From positions 1-52,456 of the forward strand of contig CAJXPD010000036.1 in assembly GCA_913057785.1 (NCBI GenBank): 52,456 bases of DNA, written 5' to 3'. Each line of letters starts with the position of its first letter. Positions within the stretch are counted from its first letter, which is position 1. The notes below the pieces were generated by a model. That model saw nothing but the letters and a program-made list of their open reading frames with translations. It did no database searches and was not told the origin of the DNA. Below are positions 33,287 through 41,194 of this stretch, piece after piece. The stretch comes from an uncultured Lewinella sp. (GTDB lineage: Bacteria > Bacteroidota > Bacteroidia > Chitinophagales > Saprospiraceae). A program made the translations under genes and the position numbers.

Positions 33287-35695
33287 ATGTTTTATAATTA
33301 CCTCAAGACCGCCTTCCGAAATCTTTGGCGTAAGCGTCAGATCTCGGTGATTAATTTCATCGGAATGTGGGTGGCCTTGACGGTAGTTTTGCTCATTTTC
33401 TTGTTTGTTAGAGATGAGCAAAGTTTCGATCAGTTTCATGCTCATAAGCATGATGTATATCGAGTGACCAATCATAGTGTCAACGGATTTTTTGGCGATT
33501 ATACCAGTGGCTTTACTGGAATCCCTCAAGGACCAACTTTTACAGAAGGCATAGATGAGGTGGAAGCTTTTGTGAGAGTAAAAGGATATCCCGAATTGGT
33601 TCGAGTGGAGGGAGAGACTTTTTACGGTGACATGCTGTATGTAGATACTTCATTCTTCGACATCTTCTCCTTCGAAGTACTACGGGGTGTGGGGCCAGAT
33701 CAGTTATTAGAGCCGCATCAATTGATCCTCTCTGCCAGGCAGGCGGAAATCTTGTTTGGTGAGGACAATCCCATCGGTCAAGTGGTCGAAATTCAGGAGG
33801 AAGAGGAACGGTTTAGTGAATTGACAGTGATCGGAGTGGCTCAGACTCCACCATCGAATTCTAGCTTACAATTTGATTTTATATTACCTTTTCAACGTTA
33901 TCTCCTAGCAGAGCACCCGGAGCGTCGGCAGGATTGGATCGGTTCCAATCTAAATACCTTCCTCAAGTTGGAGCAAGGTGCAGTGGCAGATCGGGTAGTA
34001 GAAAAAATGGCAGCCATCGCGGATGAAAAAATGGCTCCTCAACTGACGGAGCTAAAGCAATCCAAACCCAATGCCAGGCAATGGTTTGAACTTCAACCAT
34101 TGTTAGATGTCCACCTGCAAGATGAGCTGCATGTTTCCAATGGCCTGGAGCGCGGGAGCAACCCTCAATATTCCTATATTCTTATTGGAGTAGCGCTTTT
34201 AGTTTTGCTATTAGCTTGTATCAACTTCATCAATTTGTCATTAGCTCAATCCATGGATCGTGGGCGTGAGGTAGGGGTACGGAAGGTAATTGGGGGTTCA
34301 CGCAAACAGCTAGTCGTTCAGTTTTTATCTGAATCTTGGCTGCTAGTTGGCTTAGCTGTACTACCAGCCCTAGTAGCGATACAATGGCTATTACCTTTCT
34401 TCAACCATTTTACGGGTAAGTTTATCTCTGCCGAGGTCCTCACAGAGCTTCCTGTGATCGGGGCGATCTTGTTGTTCCATTGGCTGTTAGCCGTGTTGGC
34501 TGGCTTTTATCCAGCACTTATCCTATCCGGCTTTAAACCAGTACATGCCATTGTTAACCGAGTACGTCTATCCGGTCGCCATAATTGGGCTAAGGGACTA
34601 GTGGTCGTACAATTTTCGCTGGCTATCCTATTTGTTTTGGGCGCTGTTTTATTCCATCAGCAGTTTCGGTTTTTGCAGAATAAAGAACTAGGCTATGATC
34701 CGTCCAATATCATAGGCATGGAAATTCCTTGGTTCAACAGTACAGAAGTAGCACCAGTCATCAAAGAGGAATTGTCTCAATATCCATTTATTGAGCAAGT
34801 CACCGCTAGAGCTAATATTTCCAAGTATGGGGTAAATCAGACGCGAGTCCGCTATGACGGGGATCAATCTCTAGTCGCAGCTTATGGAACTATTGACGCC
34901 AATTTCATTCCCGCTTTTGGCATTGAAGTCCTGCAAGGAGAGAATTTTAACCCGCTGCGGGCTACAGATACGCTGAATCGAGTGATGGTCAATGAACGTT
35001 TCGTAGAGGCGGCACAATGGGAACAACCAATCGGGAAAGTGATTCAATGGGGTGATGAACCCATGGAGGTGATCGGTGTGGTGAAGAATTTTCATCTTGA
35101 GTCGCTGAAGAAATCCATAAAGCCATTGATTCTATATGCTGAGCCCCATGCCAGAGTGAAAGAAATATGGGTCAAGGTACAGGACCAGTATGCCGGGCAG
35201 ACGGTCAAACTGCTCGAAGAAATTCATGAAAAGCATCTAGCTTACCTACCCTTTGAATATAGTTTTTTGGAGAACGATATCAGTGCTTACTATGAGTCGG
35301 AAGCCCGTTGGAAAAAGATGGTGAATTGGGCGAGTGGTCTGATGCTACTCATAGCCGCATTGGGAATTATGGGCTTATCCACTTTGTTAGTGGTACAACG
35401 TAAGCAAGAGATTGGCATCCGGAAAGTACTGGGGGCTACAGTAGGACAGTTGGTGCAATTGCTATCCTTACCCCTTATCCGCCTAGTAGGTTTAGCGTTT
35501 TTGATTGCGGCTCCGGTGGCATGGTGGCTAGGGCAAAAGTGGCTAACTTCCAACTATGCCTTTTATATCGAACTGCATTGGAGTTTCTTTGTGTTAGTTG
35601 GTATGGGAACACTATTATTGGCGAGCTTGACTGTCGGCCGAGAGGCCATGGTACATGCTCGTGCTAATCCGATTGAGAGTCTTCAACAGGATTAG
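33287..35695 (+). CDS. FtsX/MacB-type double permease, second of the array
   Basis: 802 residues from the ATG at 33287 (MFYNYLKTAFRNLWRKRQIS); the frame opens at 33227, but the 20 extra residues have no counterpart in sister genes. FtsX signatures are GREVGVRKVIGGSRKQL and KQEIGIRKVLGATVGQLVQLL. It ends NPIESLQQD. It shows the same helix plan as its neighbours but a distinct first periplasmic domain (NHSVNGFFGDYTSGFTGI), so the array is of diverged paralogues rather than recent duplicates. Confidence 0.86.
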   Translation: MFYNYLKTAFRNLWRKRQISVINFIGMWVALTVVLLIFLFVRDEQSFDQFHAHKHDVYRVTNHSVNGFFGDYTSGFTGIPQGPTFTEGIDEVEAFVRVKGYPELVRVEGETFYGDMLYVDTSFFDIFSFEVLRGVGPDQLLEPHQLILSARQAEILFGEDNPIGQVVEIQEEEERFSELTVIGVAQTPPSNSSLQFDFILPFQRYLLAEHPERRQDWIGSNLNTFLKLEQGAVADRVVEKMAAIADEKMAPQLTELKQSKPNARQWFELQPLLDVHLQDELHVSNGLERGSNPQYSYILIGVALLVLLLACINFINLSLAQSMDRGREVGVRKVIGGSRKQLVVQFLSESWLLVGLAVLPALVAIQWLLPFFNHFTGKFISAEVLTELPVIGAILLFHWLLAVLAGFYPALILSGFKPVHAIVNRVRLSGRHNWAKGLVVVQFSLAILFVLGAVLFHQQFRFLQNKELGYDPSNIIGMEIPWFNSTEVAPVIKEELSQYPFIEQVTARANISKYGVNQTRVRYDGDQSLVAAYGTIDANFIPAFGIEVLQGENFNPLRATDTLNRVMVNERFVEAAQWEQPIGKVIQWGDEPMEVIGVVKNFHLESLKKSIKPLILYAEPHARVKEIWVKVQDQYAGQTVKLLEEIHEKHLAYLPFEYSFLENDISAYYESEARWKKMVNWASGLMLLIAALGIMGLSTLLVVQRKQEIGIRKVLGATVGQLVQLLSLPLIRLVGLAFLIAAPVAWWLGQKWLTSNYAFYIELHWSFFVLVGMGTLLLASLTVGREAMVHARANPIESLQQD

Positions 35696-35781
35696 GTTTC
35701 TAGAATGTAATGGAATTTGACTAAGCATAAATTACAAAAGTAGCAGTTGTGAAAGACGGCTATTAACCAAAAAAGACCTTC

Positions 35782-38235
35782 ATGTTACAGCATTATTTGA
35801 AATCGGCTGTTCGTAGTTTGTTTAAGAACAAACGTTTTGCCTTAGTCAATATGTTAGGATTGGCGATTGGGATGGGAGCGTGCTTAATGCTCTTGGAATA
35901 CGTCAGTTATGAAAGGAGTTTTGATGGTTTTCATGAGAATGCAGACCGCATTTATCGCGTTGTGAATCATCGATATAAAAATGGTGAATCGGTCCAGCTC
36001 GGAACGATCACGTACCCTCGTGTAGGCTATCAAATGCAGGAGGACTTTCCCGAAATTGAACGGGCAAGTAGAGTGGCGCCGGGCCTCAGTATGCATGTGC
36101 ACAAGGGAGATCAGGATATGATCTTGATCAACGACCCGATCTTCGCAGATAATAACTTCTTCCAAGTTTTAAGTTATCCACTCTTGGTGGGTGACCCAAG
36201 CTCAGCGCTAGAAGAGGTGTATTCCTTGGTGATCTCAGAGAGCAGGGCAAAGCAACTTTTCGGGGCAGATGTTGAACTAACGAGCCTAATTGATAAGCCC
36301 ATTCATCTCAATGATCAACAGCTAATCATCAAGGGGATTTGTAAGGATCTACCGGCTAACACCATCATGCAATATGATTTCTTTGTTAGCTATGCTACCT
36401 TTATCCAGTTCAATCCTGATGCTGACAATAGCTGGACTTGGTCGGATTTCTATCACTTTCTGGAACTGGCTCCGGGTACGGATGTAGCAGCCTTGGAAGC
36501 TAAGTTCGCCGACTTCAGCAAGAGACATTTCAATGGAGAGGAAGTCTCAGGCTCTGAGGAACGCTTCTATTTACAGCCTCTTACAGAGGCTCACCTGAAC
36601 TCCTCTGATCTAGAGTATGAGATCGGTACTACAGCCAACGGCAATTCGGTATCGACCATGTTGCTGATCGCTTTCTTTATTTTGATTCTTGCCTGGATCA
36701 ATTACGTTAATCTAGCCACCGTACGAGCCATTGAACGCTCCAGAGAGGTAGGGGTACGCAAGATCGTTGGAGCGAGGCGGGCGCAATTGATGGGTCAGTT
36801 TTTATCGGAGGCCCTGCTAATGAATCTGGCAGCCTTTTTGTTGGCTACTCAACTCGCAGAATTGGCTCGACATCAACTGGCACCCTATTTAGGTCTAGAG
36901 CTTCCCAACAGTTTCTTGTGGGGTGGAGAAGGAACCATGATTCTCATTGGCGTAGTGTTGATCGTGCTGTTGTTGGGGGTATTGGTTACCGGAAGTTATC
37001 CAGCATTTGTACTGTCTGGCTTCAAGATGACCAATATCATTAAAGGGAGATTTCAGCAGGCAGGATCAGGCCGGGTGTTACGCCGAGGGCTAATCGTTTT
37101 CCAATTTGCCGCTTCCATCGCTTTGATGGCAGGCACGATGCTGGTTTATCGTCAGATCACCTTTATGAACCAACAGGACCTTGGTGTAGCGATTGACCAG
37201 ACTTTAGTCTTAGGAGGACCAGCAGTTGCGCAATTTGACTCGAATTTTATACATAAGATTAATGCCTTTAAGGGAGAGCTAACTAAAATCCCAGGGGTGA
37301 CCAAGGCGGCTAGTTCTAGCCGAGTGCCGGGCATGATGACGGGGCGTATGTTTGACGTCCGGCCTACCGGACCGAATAAGGATCAAGGCTTTTCCACCAG
37401 TTTCATGGATATCGATTATGACTATACCAATGTCTATGAATTGGAACCGATCAGTGGTCGGCATTTACGACTGAGTGATCATAATTTTAATGGTAGCTTG
37501 GTTAAAAACGTCTTGATCAACGAAGCTGCGGTGGAGTTATTTGGCTTCGAGAGCCCAGAAACTGCCTTGAATGAGCAGCTGACTTTTGGGTCTAGTCGAC
37601 GGGACTGGGACATCGTGGGGGTACTCCCAAATTTTCACCAGCGTTCCCTACAGCATCAGATCGAACCCTTAATCTTTTTGCCATTTTACAGCTCTTCTCA
37701 TTTTATTTCGGTGAAAATGGAGAATGCGGATGTAGCGACGGTATTGGCAGCCGCTAAGGAACGGTATCAGGATTTCTTTCCTGGGAATGCCTTTAACTCC
37801 TTTTTCCTGGATGATGCTTTCCAGCGGAATTATGAATCGGAGGTGGTTTTCAGTCGGATTCTGCTATTCTTTACGCTTTTGGCCATCTTAGTAGCCTGTT
37901 TAGGATTATTCTCTCTGGTGTCTTATACGACCTTCTTGAGGTCGAAGGAAATTGGTATACGTAAGGTATTGGGCGCATCCGTAGGTTCGATTGTCAGCCT
38001 ATTGAGCCAGGACTTTTTGAAGTTAATCGGCTTGGCTGTTTTACTTGCCATTCCGGTTGCCTGGTACATTCTACGGTTGTGGTTGAGAGATTTTGCTTAT
38101 CAGACCGCTATTCCATGGTGGTTATTCGCCTTAGTTGGTGTATTGGCCATGACTATTGGTGTGTTGACGGTTGGAGGGCAATCCCTCCGAGCAGCGCTGG
38201 CTAATCCAGTAGAAGCGATCAAACAAGAGGGCTAA
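35782..38235 (+). CDS. FtsX/MacB-type double permease, third of the array
   Basis: 817 residues, starting MLQHYLKSAVRSLFKNKRFA. The signatures are SREVGVRKIVGARRAQL and KEIGIRKVLGASVGSIVSLL, and it ends NPVEAIKQEG. It resembles the first array member in its second periplasmic domain (VPGMMTGRMFDVRP region and LFGFESPETALNEQL). 86 bases separate it from the previous gene and about 290 from the next, which is the longest gap inside the array. Confidence 0.87.
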   Translation: MLQHYLKSAVRSLFKNKRFALVNMLGLAIGMGACLMLLEYVSYERSFDGFHENADRIYRVVNHRYKNGESVQLGTITYPRVGYQMQEDFPEIERASRVAPGLSMHVHKGDQDMILINDPIFADNNFFQVLSYPLLVGDPSSALEEVYSLVISESRAKQLFGADVELTSLIDKPIHLNDQQLIIKGICKDLPANTIMQYDFFVSYATFIQFNPDADNSWTWSDFYHFLELAPGTDVAALEAKFADFSKRHFNGEEVSGSEERFYLQPLTEAHLNSSDLEYEIGTTANGNSVSTMLLIAFFILILAWINYVNLATVRAIERSREVGVRKIVGARRAQLMGQFLSEALLMNLAAFLLATQLAELARHQLAPYLGLELPNSFLWGGEGTMILIGVVLIVLLLGVLVTGSYPAFVLSGFKMTNIIKGRFQQAGSGRVLRRGLIVFQFAASIALMAGTMLVYRQITFMNQQDLGVAIDQTLVLGGPAVAQFDSNFIHKINAFKGELTKIPGVTKAASSSRVPGMMTGRMFDVRPTGPNKDQGFSTSFMDIDYDYTNVYELEPISGRHLRLSDHNFNGSLVKNVLINEAAVELFGFESPETALNEQLTFGSSRRDWDIVGVLPNFHQRSLQHQIEPLIFLPFYSSSHFISVKMENADVATVLAAAKERYQDFFPGNAFNSFFLDDAFQRNYESEVVFSRILLFFTLLAILVACLGLFSLVSYTTFLRSKEIGIRKVLGASVGSIVSLLSQDFLKLIGLAVLLAIPVAWYILRLWLRDFAYQTAIPWWLFALVGVLAMTIGVLTVGGQSLRAALANPVEAIKQEG

Positions 38236-38271
38236 GTAGCTCTGTAGCCTGCTGCAACTATTGTAAACTCG

Positions 38272-38293
38272 AGCCGTCTTTGTATTGACGGCT
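38272..38293 (+). terminator. Hairpin after the third permease
   Basis: AGCCGTC-TTTGTATT-GACGGCT, a 7-bp perfect stem 36 bases past the stop codon. There is no T-tract, so termination is uncertain. Confidence 0.4.
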
Positions 38294-38329
38294 TACCAGA
38301 ATAAGGATTCAACATTGTGAAAATAAGCT

Positions 38330-38361
38330 GCCTCTGGAAGAGATGTACCTCTTTCAGGGGC
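38330..38361. other. Stable 13-bp hairpin in the third-fourth permease gap
   Basis: GCCTCTGGAAGAG and CTCTTTCAGGGGC pair over 13 positions with two G-T type wobbles around the loop ATGTAC. No open frame is associated. It could be a terminator or part of the fourth permease's leader. Confidence 0.5.
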
Positions 38362-38528
38362 TTTCGCTCGATAAGGATTAAGCTATGTAGAGGGGCCATT
38401 TCTCGCAGTTTGCCCTTCTTTGTAGAAGCTATTCGATACAGCTAATCAAAGCGATATTAGCCTCTGGGCTTTTACGCTTTCTGTATTTCAGGCTATTGTT
38501 TTTGCGACCACCTAAAATTATTCCGACT

Positions 38529-40976
38529 ATGTTCAAGAATTACTTCAAGATCGCCTTACGTCATTTGCTAAAAGAACGTCGTTATACCTTCATTAACCTC
38601 ACGGGTTTAGCTATTGGGGTAGGGGTAGCCCTACTGATGTTCTTATTTGTGAAAGAGGAATGGACGTATGATCAATTTCATGATAAGGCGGATCGAATTT
38701 ATCGTGTCTGGGTCAAGGAACATTATCAAGGGGAAATCTTTTTCAACACCACCACTCCTTATGTGTTGGGCCGAGAATTGGCCGAGAATTTTCCAGAAAT
38801 CGAGGCTGTTCCTCGTTATCTGACCGGCAACTTCAATGTTAGAGAAGGTCAATTGACCGAACAGGAGGACATACATGTAGCCAATCCGGATTTTTTTGAA
38901 GCTTTTGATTTTGAGTCGCTTGCTGGTGATCCAGCCCAAAGCTTAGAGGAGTTACGGACTACGGTAATTACCGCTCCAATTGCTAAGAAATATTTTGGCG
39001 AAGAAAATCCCATTGGTAAAACGCTCTCCATTCAAATAGATGGTGAATGGAATGCCTTTGAGGTAGGAGCAGTAGTGGCAACACCTCCCACCAATTCCAG
39101 TCTTCAATTCAGTATGCTGATACCTTTTGATAATATCAAGGCCTTCGTTTCGGAACGTACACGTAACCATTGGCAGGTAGTGTCTCCTGAAACTTACATC
39201 TTATTGCAGGAGGGGCAATCCCTTGAGGCAATTTCCCAAAAGGTTCAACAGCATGTAGATGGCAAGGTGGCGGGTATCTATGAACCCGGAGAATACGAGG
39301 TGGGTTTTCAGCCTTTAACGGATATTCATTTAAATAACGAAATGCCAGGTGGAATCGTTAGCGTTAGCGATAGCCGATACCCTTACATTATGGGCGGCGT
39401 GGCTATTCTGATTTTACTACTAGCGGGCATCAATTTTGTCACCCTATCCGTGGGACGTTCGGTCACTCGGGCCAAAGAAGTGGGGGTGCGGAAGGTAAGT
39501 GGCGCTAATCGCAAGCAGTTGATGATGCAGTTTTGGAGTGAAGCTATTCTCATTAGCCTAGGGGCGGTGATAGTAGGTGTGATGTTGGCTTGGCTGGCTC
39601 TACCTTATTTCAATGATATGGCAGGGAAATCCCTGGCCATCGATTTCTCCCTGTTGGGGGTTTTGTCCCTAGCCGGGTTTGGGGGTACCTTGGGCATCCT
39701 GGCCGGAATCTACCCAGCCTTAGTCACTTCTGGCTACGCACCAAAGCTCGCTTTTCAGGACATCGTCTCCAGCCTTGGCTCGCGAAAGAACATGGTATTG
39801 CGAGGGTTAATAGGCTTTCAATTCGTGTTATCTGTGATACTGATTGCCTGCACCATGATCATGCAAAAGCAATTGCGCTTTATTCAAAATGCCAATTTAG
39901 GTTTTGATAAGGAGCAGGTTTTATCTTTCCCATATTCACCTACACCCGGCGATGGAAAAACCTTTGCTGATATGTACCGAGAGGGTATACAGCAGGCGGA
40001 TATATTGAAGCAAGAACTAGAGAAAATTCCTGCTGTACTGGACTTGGCAACTTCTTCCCATGCCTTTGGCGTTCCCGGATGGATGCAATTGGGGTATACC
40101 GATCCTAGCCAAAAGTTTCGCTGGTTTTCAAAATTAACGGTGGACGAGGATTTCCTCCCCATGATGGGCGTTCAGTTGGAGAGCGGTCGGCATTTTTCAG
40201 AGGAAGTAGGGGCGGATACGCGCACAGCTATTATCATAAATCGAGCGATGGCTGATTTGCATGGAATCAAGGAAGCCGAAGAACAAATGCCAGCTCCATT
40301 CGAGGCCTTTCATTTGATTGGCATTTCAGAAAACTTCAATTACAGCTCTTTGCATAATGCTGTGGAACCGCTTATGATTAGTATGGATCCCCGGGCCATT
40401 AACGAGGTGGTGAGTGATGTAAATTATTCAGATTCACCCATGACCAAAATTAGTGTTAAATTAAGTGGTGGAGATCTAGCTAGTACGGTGCAAGGCATTC
40501 AATCTGCTTGGGAAAAAGTAGCTCCAGAGCAGGAGTTTAATTTTGCATTTGTGGATGAAAACCTAGACCGGATGTACAGGGCAGAGATGCGTTTGGGGGC
40601 AGTTATGCAGTGGGCGACGATCTTAGCCATCCTAATTGCTTGCATGGGGCTATTTGGCATGGCTACTTTGATTTTGGCCCGAAGAACCAAGGAGATTGGC
40701 GTGCGAAAGGTATTGGGGGCATCCCCCCTAGATATATTGGTGTTGCTGAATCGCCCCTTTACTTGGATGGTGATCATTGCTAATCTGATCGGAGCACCGA
40801 TTGCCTACTATTTTATGCAATCTTGGCTAGCTGATTTCGCCTACCGAACCCATGTAAATGTGCTGCTGTTCTTGCTGGTCGGTCTTATCGCTTTGGTGAT
40901 CGCGTGGATTGCAGTGAGTTGGCAGGCCATTCGAGCCACTCGGCTTAATCCAGTTGAGGCTTTACGATACGAATAA
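38529..40976 (+). CDS. FtsX/MacB-type double permease, fourth of the array
   Basis: 815 residues from the ATG at 38529 (MFKNYFKIALRHLLKERRYT); an upstream in-frame start at 38496 only adds 11 non-conserved residues. The FtsX signatures are AKEVGVRKVSGANRKQL and KEIGVRKVLGASPLDILVLL, and it ends NPVEALRYE. It resembles its neighbours in topology. The short stretch before it (about 290 bases) contains two hairpins, so it probably begins a separate transcript. Confidence 0.87.
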   Translation: MFKNYFKIALRHLLKERRYTFINLTGLAIGVGVALLMFLFVKEEWTYDQFHDKADRIYRVWVKEHYQGEIFFNTTTPYVLGRELAENFPEIEAVPRYLTGNFNVREGQLTEQEDIHVANPDFFEAFDFESLAGDPAQSLEELRTTVITAPIAKKYFGEENPIGKTLSIQIDGEWNAFEVGAVVATPPTNSSLQFSMLIPFDNIKAFVSERTRNHWQVVSPETYILLQEGQSLEAISQKVQQHVDGKVAGIYEPGEYEVGFQPLTDIHLNNEMPGGIVSVSDSRYPYIMGGVAILILLLAGINFVTLSVGRSVTRAKEVGVRKVSGANRKQLMMQFWSEAILISLGAVIVGVMLAWLALPYFNDMAGKSLAIDFSLLGVLSLAGFGGTLGILAGIYPALVTSGYAPKLAFQDIVSSLGSRKNMVLRGLIGFQFVLSVILIACTMIMQKQLRFIQNANLGFDKEQVLSFPYSPTPGDGKTFADMYREGIQQADILKQELEKIPAVLDLATSSHAFGVPGWMQLGYTDPSQKFRWFSKLTVDEDFLPMMGVQLESGRHFSEEVGADTRTAIIINRAMADLHGIKEAEEQMPAPFEAFHLIGISENFNYSSLHNAVEPLMISMDPRAINEVVSDVNYSDSPMTKISVKLSGGDLASTVQGIQSAWEKVAPEQEFNFAFVDENLDRMYRAEMRLGAVMQWATILAILIACMGLFGMATLILARRTKEIGVRKVLGASPLDILVLLNRPFTWMVIIANLIGAPIAYYFMQSWLADFAYRTHVNVLLFLLVGLIALVIAWIAVSWQAIRATRLNPVEALRYE

Positions 40977-40983
40977 TGAATGA

Positions 40984-41064
40984 TGTATCAAATGCGTGGA
41001 CACCCTGGTTCTTCCGCAGCCCTTGTTGCGTGTTGTTCACCAATAATACCACCCATTTGATACA
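40984..41064. repeat. Long inverted repeat between the fourth and fifth permeases
   Basis: TGTATCAAATG (40984-40994) and CATTTGATACA (41054-41064) are perfect 11-base arms; GTGG and CCAC just inside extend the stem. The 59-base interior has its own CGCA/TGCG pair. It starts eight bases after the stop codon. It could be a structured RNA, a terminator or a small palindromic insertion. Confidence 0.6.
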
Positions 41065-41115
41065 CCTCCGACTAATAAATAAGTGAATCCTATAACCCGT
41101 CTTTAATCGACTACT

Positions 41116-41177
41116 TTCTTTGGCAAATCCTGTGGACGATCATAAAATGAGATGAAAACACAGGATCTGCCGAAGAA
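41116..41177. repeat. Long inverted repeat, copy A of the dispersed element
   Basis: The left arm TTCTTTGGCAAATCCTGTG (41116-41134) and right arm CACAGGATCTGCCGAAGAA (41159-41177) pair over 19 bases with two mismatches; the loop is GACGATCATAAAATGAGATG plus AAAA. Copy B (13579-13699) shares the arm ends and the loop core. It lies 17 bases before the fifth permease's ATG. Confidence 0.7.
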
Positions 41178-41194
41178 TCATTGACTATTATATT

